NCBI RefSeq assembly: GCF_035917995.1
Contig: NZ_CP109131.1
Span: forward strand, 2,852,001-2,916,000
DNA: 64,000 nucleotides
From: Streptosporangium sp. NBC_01755
GTDB taxonomy: Bacteria; Actinomycetota; Actinomycetes; Streptosporangiales; Streptosporangiaceae
Direction of reading: 5' to 3'
Of the stretch, positions 1 to 8,160 are shown in pieces. The position numbers were made by a program, and so were the translations under genes. Every line of letters starts with the position of its first letter. Within the stretch, counting starts at the first letter, position 1. The notes under the pieces were generated by a model. The model ran no database searches and was not told the origin of the DNA. It worked only from the letters and a program-made list of their open reading frames with translations.

Positions 1-732
1 CTGACCCTGCGGACCGATGCGCGCCCCGCCGACTGGGCGGTGGAAGCGGCGCGAAACTTCAACGACAACGTCGTGGGATGCCTGGTCCCACCGGTCTTCG
101 CGGCCTACGCGCGGGTGTTCCATCCGGCGCGCCGGGAGAACGGCGAGCAGGCCAAGGAGGTGTCGTGGGCGGAGGTGGCCGAGGCCAACGGGCGCCTGGC
201 ACATCCGGCGATGCAGTGGCCCTCCATCACCGGCTCATGGCGGTTCGTCTCCTCCGATGACCAGCCGGGACTCTGGGACAATCCTCCACAGGAGGGATCT
301 CTCCCGGTACGGCAGGCGGCACGACTGGCCCGGATCCTCACCGCGTACACCGCTACCCCCGAGCAGTGCTGGTTCGCCGTCTGGGAGGGCTTCGGTGGCC
401 TCGGCCTTCCCGTGGAGGATGAGGAGATCCCGAGGGTGGAGATGCCCGCCCGGCCGATGCTGCTGCTGTCGGGACCGCTGTCCGCCGCGACCACCTCGTT
501 CAGCGCGACATCGTGGCTCGACCAGCGGGCCGGCCTGTGGTGGCCGCAGGACCGCACGTGGTGTGTCGCCACCGACGTCGATCTGATGACCACCTATGTC
601 GGCGGCACCGACGAGTGCGTCGCAACACTGGTCGCCGACGAGGAACTGGAGGCCATGAAGGTCGGCGCCGACCACCGGCTCGCCTGGGACGGCGACTCCC
701 TCAACCCGCCTCCTGCCGACCAGAGACAGTAG
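1..732 (+). CDS. Conserved hypothetical protein, 5' end cut by window edge
   Basis: The frame is open from base 1, so the true start lies upstream; the first in-window GTG is at 40. About 243 codons are visible, ending in TAG. I do not recognise a named domain. The protein is soluble in appearance (no membrane segment or signal peptide in the visible part) and rich in Trp and acidic residues, with a WWPQDRTWC block near residue 180 and a Pro-rich tail. It converges on the HNH nuclease gene across an 86-bp gap. No function can be assigned. Confidence 0.7.
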   Translation: MTLRTDARPADWAVEAARNFNDNVVGCLVPPVFAAYARVFHPARRENGEQAKEVSWAEVAEANGRLAHPAMQWPSITGSWRFVSSDDQPGLWDNPPQEGSLPVRQAARLARILTAYTATPEQCWFAVWEGFGGLGLPVEDEEIPRVEMPARPMLLLSGPLSAATTSFSATSWLDQRAGLWWPQDRTWCVATDVDLMTTYVGGTDECVATLVADEELEAMKVGADHRLAWDGDSLNPPPADQRQ

Positions 733-818
733 GAGGCACCGCGCCGGCATTCATCCCCGCACGCTCCGAGTTCACCAGGGGGAAAGCAGCGGACATGCCT
801 GCCAGGTCGTGAAGTAGA

Positions 819-1544
819 TCAAGGCCAGAAGTGCAGTGCTGGGTCGGCGAGCGCGGTTACGACATCCGGGCCTCTCAAAACGTGCTCGGCGCCGGGAAGG
901 TCGCGATAGCGGAGCATGGCGTAGAGGACGTCGGCGAAGGGCTGGTCGAGGAGTGACAGGGCGACTTCGGTGGCCTCTGCCTCGGCGTCGTCGAATCGCC
1001 GCAGACAGGCGTGGTCTCGGAGCATTGATACCGTCCGGATGAAAGCGGCGGCCCTGCCACGCTCCAGATCGCCCCGGTTCAGACCGAAGACCTTGATCGT
1101 GGCGTCCCCTCGGGCGGTCAGCGCCTCATAGGTTCCCGTACTCAGAACGAGTTCGAGATGCTCGTAAGGATCCTCCGCCGACGGATCGACAAGCAGGGGC
1201 CTGCCGTCCCCGTCCCGTGGAAAGAGCTCCCGTTTCTGGTGGCTGTTGCAGTACGAGCAAGCCAGGAGGTGATTCGGCCAGTCGAAGGCGCGCAGCGGCG
1301 CCTCCGCCAGAGGTTCGAAGTGGTCGATATCGGTGCCGAGGCCGTCTCCGCAGTACATGCAACGGCGGATTCCGGTGGCCATCGTGGTCAGTTGCTCGGT
1401 CAGCCGCGTTCGGGTGGTGGCTGCGGACTTCCACGCGGCACGGGCCGCCGGGCAATCGGCCTGGCTCTCACGCAGCTTGCCGGCTCGATCGCGGAGTTGG
1501 TCGGCCAGGTGGGAGGGGAGCACCACACGGTGAATACGGATCAT
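819..1544 (-). CDS. HNH endonuclease, Septu PtuB-like
   Basis: This is a 241-residue predicted HNH nuclease. I chose the ATG four bases after the ATPase stop rather than a start inside that gene. The core carries CMYC (about residues 62-65), DIDHFEPL (about 73-80), and NHLLACSYCNSHQKR (about 91-105), giving two Cys pairs for a structural zinc plus the HNH His/Asn residues. This layout is typical of PtuB, the nuclease of Septu phage-defence systems. The gene lies directly downstream of an SMC-like AAA ATPase on the same strand and is probably co-translated with it. In the family the pair cuts nucleic acid after sensing phage infection. The family link is from motif and context; PtuB versus another HNH partner is inference. 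Confidence 0.82.
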   Translation of the reverse strand: MIRIHRVVLPSHLADQLRDRAGKLRESQADCPAARAAWKSAATTRTRLTEQLTTMATGIRRCMYCGDGLGTDIDHFEPLAEAPLRAFDWPNHLLACSYCNSHQKRELFPRDGDGRPLLVDPSAEDPYEHLELVLSTGTYEALTARGDATIKVFGLNRGDLERGRAAAFIRTVSMLRDHACLRRFDDAEAEATEVALSLLDQPFADVLYAMLRYRDLPGAEHVLRGPDVVTALADPALHFWP

Positions 1545-1548
1545 GGAG

Positions 1549-2913
1549 TCAGGCGATCCTCGCGGAGACCTCGTCCACACGGGCTGTCAGGGAGCTGGTG
1601 AGCGTCTCCCGAAGCTGCTCGTACTCGCGCGTTTCCTCGGGAGTCGCCTTCCCACGAAGAACCGCACGCTCCAGCACGGTGAGCCTGCGCCGCAGGTCTT
1701 CGGCGTGGCTGGAGTAAGGGGAGTCCATCCCGAAGAGGTCGGTAAGGAGGGCGTCGTCGCCGCTACCGTAGACGATGCGCTCGTACAGCTCCTCGTCGAC
1801 AACACGTGGTGGAACGTCCTCGTCGACGCCGGGGAGCCGGATCAACCCTCCCGGATCGGCGCTCTGACAGATGTACGGGCTGTGTGAGGTCACGATGAAC
1901 TGGGTGGCGGGGAAGTGGCGCTTTAGCCACTCACCGATCTTCTTCTGCCAGCTCACATGGAGATGAACGTCGATCTCGTCGATCAGCACGACACCCGGAA
2001 AGCGGAGAACAGGCGGCCCGGGCGGGAGCGGTGGTAGGCCGGGAAGATCTGCCAGCCGACCGGTGAGGTACCCCTCCATGTAACCAGGAAGCGCCTGGTT
2101 CATCTGACGGACGAGATCGAGGACCAGCGCGGTGACGGTCCGATATCCGTCGCTCATCTCCCGAAGCGAGATGAGTTCGCCGTCCCGCCTTGCCCACAGG
2201 CCGTCGCTGTTGACCCGTTCGATACGAAACCCGTCAGGCAGAAGACCGTCGTTGAGCAGTTCGGTGACGAACGCCAGCAGGTCTGCGGCTCCATATCGTC
2301 CTTCCAGGCTCCGAAGGTGCAGGTCGATCAGCCAGCTGACGCTTTCGGCCAGTGAGGCATCCTCATGGAACAAACTTGCCAGGCGCGCCACAGGCCCTGT
2401 GCTCTGCATGAGCTGCCGTGTGTCAGCTGAGCCACCCGTCAGCCGCCGGAAGGGACCGTAGCCGGCGAAGAACCAGCCCTGTGGGTTGTCCGCCCACGGC
2501 CCGCGTGGAGCAGTCGTTCCATGGCCCTGCATGTTCGGCTGCGGGCCGTACCGGCCGGAGTCACCGATGAGCGCACGGGACCAGGTCAAACGGGCGGGAA
2601 ACGGGTGCCGAGGGCGCCGCCTACGGCCGAACCCGTCCAGGAGGTCATCGAACACGATCTTCGCCTCGACCGTCGCGTCGAGGAGGTCGTTGGAGATCCA
2701 GCCGTCGAAGGTGGGAACGAGACTGCGCGCCGCGGAAGGCCCCGCCATGGCCAGCGCGAGCGCGCGCAACAAGGTCGTCTTGCCCGAGCCGTTCCGTCCC
2801 GCCAGAACCGTCCACCCGGCGTGACTGCCATCTGGACGGGTCAGCCGAAGATCCGCGCTCCGGGAGCCGGAGAAGCCGCGGACACCAGAGACTTTGAGAT
2901 CGGCGATATACAT
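1549..2913 (-). CDS. AAA ATPase, Septu PtuA-like
   Basis: This is a 454-residue AAA_21/SMC-like ATPase. The ATG was chosen because a GGGGAGG ribosome site sits just upstream and the protein then opens with the family-typical MYIADLKVSGVRGF. Walker A is GRNGSGKT (about 39-46). A GYGPFRR block lies in the middle, the signature-like loop is LREMSDGYRT, Walker B is VVLIDEIDVHLH, and the switch histidine is in TSHSPY. The C-terminus is charged and helical. The HNH gene follows after 4 bp, so the two form one operon. In Septu the ATPase assembles with PtuB and controls nuclease activity. A longer reading upstream would run into an unrelated repeated fragment and is unlikely. Confidence 0.85.
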   Translation of the reverse strand: MYIADLKVSGVRGFSGSRSADLRLTRPDGSHAGWTVLAGRNGSGKTTLLRALALAMAGPSAARSLVPTFDGWISNDLLDATVEAKIVFDDLLDGFGRRRRPRHPFPARLTWSRALIGDSGRYGPQPNMQGHGTTAPRGPWADNPQGWFFAGYGPFRRLTGGSADTRQLMQSTGPVARLASLFHEDASLAESVSWLIDLHLRSLEGRYGAADLLAFVTELLNDGLLPDGFRIERVNSDGLWARRDGELISLREMSDGYRTVTALVLDLVRQMNQALPGYMEGYLTGRLADLPGLPPLPPGPPVLRFPGVVLIDEIDVHLHVSWQKKIGEWLKRHFPATQFIVTSHSPYICQSADPGGLIRLPGVDEDVPPRVVDEELYERIVYGSGDDALLTDLFGMDSPYSSHAEDLRRRLTVLERAVLRGKATPEETREYEQLRETLTSSLTARVDEVSARIA

Positions 2914-3021
2914 GCCGTCGCACCTCCCCGACCGTGATCGTACCGTCATCTTCTCTGAACGATGGCTGCACTCATTCGCGATGGAGTCGCGGATCAACAG
3001 GGAGTTTCCGACAGTGCCCGG

Positions 3022-3114
3022 CGAACGCCATCCACACGGACGGGCAGCGGGGCCGGCCGGGCTGTTGCAGGTGCTGGAGGCGAGCGGCACGCTGCTGGTC
3101 GCCATGGTGCGTAC
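3022..3114 (+). pseudogene. Internal fragment of a maleylpyruvate-isomerase-like gene
   Basis: These 93 bases closely match bases 4146-4239 inside the intact isomerase-like gene, including the stretch coding for LLQVLEASG. Similarity stops abruptly at GTGCGTAC, where the intact gene continues towards the part matched by the second fragment at 8161. No start or stop belongs to it, so it cannot encode a protein. It sits between the Septu ATPase start and the PPOX gene end and marks a recombination boundary. Confidence 0.8.
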
Positions 3115-3126
3115 ATGTGCCGCGGA

Positions 3127-3657
3127 TCAGGACCGGGGCGCCGCGGTGAGCCTCGCGACATCGGAGGCGTAGACGGTCATCCAGTGCGGATGCAGTCGGT
3201 AGTAGACCACGTCGTTGTCCCAGTCGAAGGAGTCGTCGCCGTAGAAGTCCTTGAAGTACGCGAGCAGGTCCGGCCAGTCCGCGGCCGACTCGCCGTCCTG
3301 GGGGTTGAGGATCTCCACCGTGCCGTGCGTGAACACGCCCAGCTCCTCACCGCGCATGTGCGCGGCGCTGGCGGTGGGGCGTGCGGCGAGGTGGCGGGCC
3401 TTGGCGGCGTTGCGTGCCGTGCCGAAGTGCCACTTTCCGTGCAGGAAGTGCCCGTCCACACCGCTGATCCGCGGCTCGCCCTTCGCCGTCACGGTGGACA
3501 GGGCGAGGGTGCACATGCCGGTGAGAACCTGGGTGAGCTGCTCTGCGGTCAGAGTGCGCTCGCTGTTGATGATCGAGCGGAGGTGCGAGGTGGAGCGGGA
3601 GAGGGAGGCATCGAGGAGGGCCTGGAGCTCGTTGAGCTCTTCCGGCGTTTCGCGCAT
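3127..3657 (-). CDS. Pyridoxamine 5'-phosphate oxidase-fold protein
   Basis: A 176-residue protein of the PPOX/FMN-binding split-barrel superfamily. After a helical N-terminus (about 1-45) it has the barrel strand pattern CTLALSTVTAKGEPRISGVDGHF, then KWHFGTARNAAKARHLAARP, which is where these proteins bind the flavin phosphate. Members are small FMN- or F420-dependent oxidoreductases of varied substrate. The gene is divergent from the isomerase-like gene, with a 223-bp gap between them. It is not PdxH itself, because it lacks the PdxH C-terminal block. Substrate unknown. Confidence 0.82.
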   Translation of the reverse strand: MRETPEELNELQALLDASLSRSTSHLRSIINSERTLTAEQLTQVLTGMCTLALSTVTAKGEPRISGVDGHFLHGKWHFGTARNAAKARHLAARPTASAAHMRGEELGVFTHGTVEILNPQDGESAADWPDLLAYFKDFYGDDSFDWDNDVVYYRLHPHWMTVYASDVARLTAAPRS

Positions 3658-3737
3658 TGGAATCCTTATCTATCCGTAGGGCCCGGTCCACGCCCACCAT
3701 CGACGCCGACCGGCGAAACCATGCTCGACCCAAAACC

Positions 3738-3760
3738 CGACACCTTGTGTCGTATTTTTT
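3738..3760. terminator. Small hairpin with T tract in a divergent promoter region
   Basis: A perfect 6-bp stem CGACAC/GTGTCG with a CTT loop is followed on the plus strand by TATTTTTT, the form of an intrinsic terminator. It lies between two divergent genes with no plus-strand gene ending before it. It could be an attenuator in the leader of the isomerase-like gene, or a relic brought in with rearranged DNA. The reverse strand has a shorter T run. Confidence 0.4.
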
Positions 3761-3880
3761 CACCCGCCTCGCGGACCACGGCGGGCCGCCTGGCCGGACG
3801 CCACACCCTGCGACGACAAGCGCGCCGGGAGGACGGCGAGCGGACCGAGCACGCTCCGAGCCGGCGATATCGTTCCCGTC

Positions 3881-4531
3881 ATGCACCGATCAACCGAAGC
3901 CGGATCCTCCCCCGTGACAGCGGACGACCTTGACCTGGCCGTTCAACGTGCCGTCGGCGTCCTTCGGGAGGCGCCTCCGGTGGCCTGGGACGGCAAGGCC
4001 GGCTCACTGGAGTGGGACTGCTGGGAGACCGTCGAGCACCTCAGCGACGACCTCTTCTCGTACGCCTCCCGACTGGGCCTCAGGACACCACCTGTGGAGA
4101 GCAGAGTGCCCTTCGTGCGGGAGCGCAGAAGGCCCCAAGGCCCTTCGAACACCATCCACGCGGACCGCGCGGCGGGACCGGCCGGGCTGTTGCAGGTGCT
4201 GGAGGCGAGCGGCGCGCTGCTGGTCGCCATGGTGCGTACGGCATCGCCGGAGGTCCGCGCCTACCACGTGCACGGGACGTCGGACCCGGAGGGCTTCGCC
4301 GCGATGGGAATCGTGGAGACCCTGGTGCACACCCACGATCTGGCCGAGGGGCTGGGGCTCGCCTGGACCCCACCCGCCGACCTGTGCTCGCGGGTGCTCG
4401 CCCGGCTCTTCCCGGACGCCCCGACGAGCACGGCCCCCTGGCCCACCCTGCTGTGGGCCACCGGCCGCGCCGAACTACCCGGGCGCCCGCGTCTGACCAC
4501 CTGGCGCTGGTACGGGGCACCCCGAGTGTAG
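3881..4531 (+). CDS. Maleylpyruvate isomerase (MDMPI/DinB) family protein
   Basis: A 216-residue protein of the mycothiol-dependent maleylpyruvate isomerase superfamily (DinB-like four-helix bundle). The N-terminal helix has WDCWETVEHLSDD (about 46-58) with a candidate metal His, and the second half has VETLVHTHDLAEGL with the paired His/Asp positions. The family uses a divalent metal and often mycothiol as thiol cofactor for isomerisation or conjugation; the substrate here is unknown. The ATG at 3881 gives the family-typical N-terminus. Parts of this gene recur at 3022-3114 and 8161-8429, so it has been duplicated in the island. Which copy is ancestral cannot be told from the window. Confidence 0.75.
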   Translation: MHRSTEAGSSPVTADDLDLAVQRAVGVLREAPPVAWDGKAGSLEWDCWETVEHLSDDLFSYASRLGLRTPPVESRVPFVRERRRPQGPSNTIHADRAAGPAGLLQVLEASGALLVAMVRTASPEVRAYHVHGTSDPEGFAAMGIVETLVHTHDLAEGLGLAWTPPADLCSRVLARLFPDAPTSTAPWPTLLWATGRAELPGRPRLTTWRWYGAPRV

Positions 4532-4704
4532 ATCTCCGAGGGCCCGCCGAAGGTGACGGCTCTCGGCAGGGCCTTCGACACCGATGGCGTGCGCGGCGGC
4601 GAGGCCTCCCCTGCCCGGCGCCCCACTCGCTCTCTCATCCCTGTCCCATCCCTGAGAGCCGATGATGAGTTGACTTATAATAAACATCCTCCTCATTGAT
4701 AGAG

Positions 4705-6180
4705 ATGATCATGGACAAGCCCGTAGAGATGTTCGACCGTGACTACGAGTGGTCGGAGCTGTCGCGATTCGTCCGCTACCCGGGGCCGGAGGCGACGCTG
4801 GGCGTGGTGTCCGGGCGGCGTCGTCAAGGTAAGACCTTCCTGTTAGACGCGGTCTGCCGGGCGACGGGAGGGTTCTACTTCGCCGCGACCGAAGCGACCG
4901 AGGCCGAGTCTCTCCAGCAGTTCGGCACGGCACTCGCCCGCCATCTCGGTGAACCGGTCCCTCGCAGGTTCACGCACTGGGATGAAGCCGTCGAGTTCCT
5001 CATGACCATCGCCGCCACCGGGCCGACCCCGGTGGTCATTGACGAGTTTCCCTATCTGGTCAGAGCCTCTCCGCGGCTTCCCTCCCTGATCCAACGGGCT
5101 CTCGGCCCTCAGGGACAGCGTCAGGGCAGTGCGGTACGGCTCCTGCTCTGCGGGTCGGTGCTCTCCTTCATGGGATCACTGCTCGCGGGAACCGCGCCGC
5201 TCCGCGGCCGGGCGAGTCTGGAGCTGGTGGTCTCCACCCTTGACTACCGGCTGGCCCGGGATTTCTGGGACATCGTCGACCCCGCCCTCGCGTTGCTCGT
5301 CAACGCGGTCGTCGGCGGCACTCCCGCCTACCGGCGCGAGTTCACCCTTGGCGACGTCCCCAGCGGAATCGAGGACTTCGGACCGTGGGTTGTTCGCAAC
5401 GTGCTCAACCCGGGCCGGCCCCTGTTCCGTGAAGCCAGGTTCCTCCTCGCCGAAGAGCCGGAGCTACGGGACGTCGCCCTGTACCACGGTGTTCTGTCGG
5501 CGATCGCGAACGGCAACCACACCCGCGGCGGCATTGCCGGATACCTCGGTCGCAAATCCACTGATCTGAGCCATTCCCTGACGCTCCTGGAAGACGTCGG
5601 GATGATCGCCCGGGATCCGGATGCCTTCCATGGCAAGCGTTCCACCTACCGCATCACCGAACCCATCCTCAGCTTCTACCACGCGATCATGCGGCCGGAG
5701 TGGACCGACCTGGAGCGTCCCGGTTATGCCGAGCAGGTCTGGGACCGTTCGCAGACGGCGTTCCGCAGCAAGGTCCTCGGTCCGCACTTCGAACACCTCG
5801 CCCGCACCTGGACACTCTGGTATGCCCACTCCGAAACTCTCGGCGGTCTGCGCACCCGTGTCGCCTCCGGGATCCTGCCCGACCCTGCGGCCAGGAGCAG
5901 CCACGAAATCGACGTGGTGGTCTTCGGACGTGACAGCGAGGGTAAAGAGGTCATCCTCGCGATCGGTGAGGCGAAGTACGGCGACGTCATCGGCCGCGCT
6001 CACCTTGAACGCCTTGAGCGCCTCCGTGAACTGCTCATCCGTCGCGACGACCGCGCCACCCCCGGCACCCGGCTTCTGCTGTTCAGCGCCGCCGGCTTCA
6101 TGCCCCAACTGCGGGAAACCGCGCAGAGCCGCACGGACGTACAACTCATTGATCTGACTCGTCTCTACGAGGGTGCCTGA
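4705..6180 (+). CDS. DUF234-type ATPase with PD-(D/E)XK-like C-terminus
   Basis: About 491 residues of an archaeal-type P-loop ATPase. Walker A is SGRRRQGKT near the N-terminus and Walker B is PVVIDEFPYL near residue 115. A winged-helix-like segment follows (GGIAGYLGRKSTDLSHSLTLLEDVGMI). The C-terminal DUF234 region has EIDVVVFGR and, about 15 residues on, IGEAKYG, matching the D...ExK metal site of PD-(D/E)XK nucleases. I used the ATG at 4705; a TTG at 4696 and an ATG at 4711 are alternatives. A TATAAT hexamer at 4676-4681 lies just upstream, which would give a very short leader. The locus is lower in GC than its surroundings. The role is unknown; a mobile or defence-linked function is inferred from the context. 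Confidence 0.8.
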   Translation: MIMDKPVEMFDRDYEWSELSRFVRYPGPEATLGVVSGRRRQGKTFLLDAVCRATGGFYFAATEATEAESLQQFGTALARHLGEPVPRRFTHWDEAVEFLMTIAATGPTPVVIDEFPYLVRASPRLPSLIQRALGPQGQRQGSAVRLLLCGSVLSFMGSLLAGTAPLRGRASLELVVSTLDYRLARDFWDIVDPALALLVNAVVGGTPAYRREFTLGDVPSGIEDFGPWVVRNVLNPGRPLFREARFLLAEEPELRDVALYHGVLSAIANGNHTRGGIAGYLGRKSTDLSHSLTLLEDVGMIARDPDAFHGKRSTYRITEPILSFYHAIMRPEWTDLERPGYAEQVWDRSQTAFRSKVLGPHFEHLARTWTLWYAHSETLGGLRTRVASGILPDPAARSSHEIDVVVFGRDSEGKEVILAIGEAKYGDVIGRAHLERLERLRELLIRRDDRATPGTRLLLFSAAGFMPQLRETAQSRTDVQLIDLTRLYEGA

Positions 6181-6193
6181 GTTTCTCGATGCT

Positions 6194-6222
6194 CTGTCCT
6201 TCACTTCCGTATTGAAGGACAG
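6194..6222 (+). terminator. Hairpin terminator after the DUF234 ATPase gene
   Basis: A perfect 10-bp inverted repeat CTGTCCTTCA/TGAAGGACAG with a 9-base loop begins 13 bases after the ATPase stop codon. There is no strong T tract, as is common for actinobacterial terminators. Position and stem quality support transcription termination. Confidence 0.6.
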
Positions 6223-6460
6223 GTTCACCGAGAGGCGCTTCTGGGTTCAACGCGGTGGCTCCACGCCTCCCCCGGTTTCAATCACCCGATCTGGCCCAGG
6301 CGGAACAACCTCAGGTTCGTCGTCCGGAGCGTGAGCGCGCCTCGCGGAATGACTCCGTCTGTCTTTGCCCCGTACAGACTCGCAAAACCACCAAAAAAGA
6401 TCACCGCAGGTAACGATTGGCTGCGGCAATGCCGGGCCACCTCGTCCCTGACCAGCCCAC
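6223..6460. other. Non-coding gap upstream of the XRE-ImmA gene
   Basis: No convincing gene. Base composition is more AT-rich around 6385-6425, including an A-rich CAAAACCACCAAAAAAG run. Nothing else recognised before the palindrome at 6461. Confidence 0.4.
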
Positions 6461-6475
6461 GTGCGATTATCGCAC
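6461..6475 (+). promoter_or_regulatory. Palindromic operator abutting the XRE-ImmA start codon
   Basis: A perfect inverted repeat GTGCGAT-T-ATCGCAC ends one base before the ATG. The gene encodes an XRE helix-turn-helix, whose proteins bind short palindromes and often repress themselves. GATTAT inside it sits where a -10 box would lie for a leaderless transcript starting at the ATG, so a bound repressor would cover the promoter. The palindrome is seen; the role is inference. Confidence 0.6.
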
Positions 6476-6476
6476 T

Positions 6477-7571
6477 ATGAGAGAGGTCGGAGAGTGGGCA
6501 GACGTGGGCGATCGCGTCCGCGAATGCCGCGTTGCGGCTGACATGTCCCAGGAGCAGCTCGCATCGGCCATGAACCTGGACCGTACGATGGTCGCCAAGA
6601 TCGAAGCGGGTACCCGACGGGTGGACGCCCTTGAACTGGCAAGGCTGTCGTCGGTTCTCGGCGTTCCTCTGACGCATTTCCTGCGCCGGCCTCCGGCAGT
6701 CGTATCGCGTCGTACCGAACTCATCGACGACCCGGCAACGGACGCCGCCCGCCAGTCTTACCAGCTTGAAGCAGCTCTGGCGACGTGGCTTGACGATGTC
6801 CGGCAACTTGTCGAGCTACAAGAGTTTGCTCCTCCTACGCCCGAGAAATTCCACGGTGCCGTGGAGAACGTCGAGATCGCCCGCCAAGCGGCCAGGTGGG
6901 CCAGGCAGAAACTTGGCCTTGGAATTGATCCGATCAGTTCGCTGATGAGCGTCTGCGAAGGGCTCGGCCAACTGGTGGCGGTGGTCGACACGCCGGGAGA
7001 CGGAGCCTCTCTGATCGAGGACGGAATCGCCGTGGCGGTCGTCAGCAGCCAGGGGGATCCCGGAAGACGTCGAGCGACCGCCGCTCACGAACTGGGTCAC
7101 ATGATCATCGGCGATGAGTACTCGGCGGATCTGGGCGTCCACACCTCTCGCGCCGAAAGAGAACTGGTGATCGACGCTTTCGCCGCAGAACTTCTTCTTC
7201 CCATCGAATCTGTGCTGAACGGCTATTCGGGAAACGAGGGTTCCTTACGAGATCCCCTCGTAGTCCTCGCCGCCAAATACCGAATATCCTGGTCATTGGC
7301 CATCCGCCAAGCGGTCGCAGCCGGAGTCCTGGGCAGGGACGCCAGGGATCTGCGACGGAAGAATCCAACGCGCGCCGAACTCATGGAGGCCGTGGGCTGG
7401 ACGCCACAGCCTGATCTCCAAGCGGTGCGCGTGCCGCCGGGGTACGCTCACGCCGTGCTGCAGGCATGGAAGAAGAGCCGGATAACCACATCCCGTGCCG
7501 TGGAACTCATGCGTGGCCAGATCGTGGAGTCAGACCTCCCCACCCGCGAGGAACCGGACCTCGAACCTTGA
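6477..7571 (+). CDS. XRE regulator fused to ImmA/IrrE metallopeptidase
   Basis: 364 residues. Residues about 10-69 are an XRE-type HTH (GDRVRECRVAADMSQEQLA ... MVAKIEAG). A linker leads to an M78/ImmA-IrrE zinc peptidase with HELGH at about 204-208 and a downstream ERELVIDAFAAELLLP segment that supplies the third ligand Glu. Such fusions act as repressors that are relieved by proteolysis, as ImmA does in ICEBs1. The start at 6477 is directly preceded by a palindrome and has no Shine-Dalgarno, fitting leaderless translation. The stop codon overlaps the TTG start of the PIN gene, so the two are translationally coupled and probably form a toxin-antitoxin-like module. Confidence 0.88.
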   Translation: MREVGEWADVGDRVRECRVAADMSQEQLASAMNLDRTMVAKIEAGTRRVDALELARLSSVLGVPLTHFLRRPPAVVSRRTELIDDPATDAARQSYQLEAALATWLDDVRQLVELQEFAPPTPEKFHGAVENVEIARQAARWARQKLGLGIDPISSLMSVCEGLGQLVAVVDTPGDGASLIEDGIAVAVVSSQGDPGRRRATAAHELGHMIIGDEYSADLGVHTSRAERELVIDAFAAELLLPIESVLNGYSGNEGSLRDPLVVLAAKYRISWSLAIRQAVAAGVLGRDARDLRRKNPTRAELMEAVGWTPQPDLQAVRVPPGYAHAVLQAWKKSRITTSRAVELMRGQIVESDLPTREEPDLEP

Positions 7572-8113
7572 TCCCTCCCGAACCGGATCTCGCCCTGGTG
7601 TTCGACGCGATGTGCCTCAACCACTTCGCACGCGCCGAACGCCTGGACGTTCTACGTGATCTCCTCATCGGTAGAAACTGCCTGACAACCCATGTCGTAC
7701 GGGAGGAGTTGCGTGCGGGGGTTACCGAACATCCTGCCCTGCTGAACGTGCTGGATTCGGACTGGCTTGGTGTCGCACGCCTGGACTCACTGCAGGAGAT
7801 CAGATGTTTCGCGAAATGGTCGCAGCGGATTGGCTCCTCAGAACGGAACCTCGGCGAAGCCAGCGTGTTCTCGGCGGCCGAACTCTGCGGTGGAATCGCG
7901 ATCACCGACGATCGAGAGGCTGTGGCGGTGGGCAGGAACTTCGGCCTGAAGGTTCACGGAACCGTGTGGCTGCTCGCAATCGCCTGCCGGGACGGCAAGC
8001 TCAGCGAGGTGGGAGCGGGCAACATCGTCGATACGCTCAAGGCAACGGGCATGCGGCTACCATGCTCAGGTGCGACGTTCGGCCCTTACGCCCGCCGTCA
8101 TGGGCTCTATTGA
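7568..8113 (+). CDS. PIN-domain protein, probable toxin RNase
   Basis: 181 residues if the TTG overlapping the previous stop (TTGA) is the start; this fits coupling and places the first PIN Asp in VFDAMCLNHF near the N-terminus. Other acidic positions are in VREELRAG, LGEASVFSAAE and ITDDREA, and the C-terminal part has the GTVWLLAIACRDGKLS pattern of DUF3368-like PIN proteins. PIN domains are Mg-dependent RNases and form the toxin in VapBC-type modules. The partner is the XRE-ImmA fusion upstream. The tail ends about 50 bases before the truncated isomerase fragment. A later GTG start near 7598 would lose part of the first strand. Confidence 0.8.
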   Translation: MIPPEPDLALVFDAMCLNHFARAERLDVLRDLLIGRNCLTTHVVREELRAGVTEHPALLNVLDSDWLGVARLDSLQEIRCFAKWSQRIGSSERNLGEASVFSAAELCGGIAITDDREAVAVGRNFGLKVHGTVWLLAIACRDGKLSEVGAGNIVDTLKATGMRLPCSGATFGPYARRHGLY

Positions 8114-8160
8114 TCTTTGGCGAGCAAAGCAGCACTTTCACGCCTTGACGACCGATGCCC

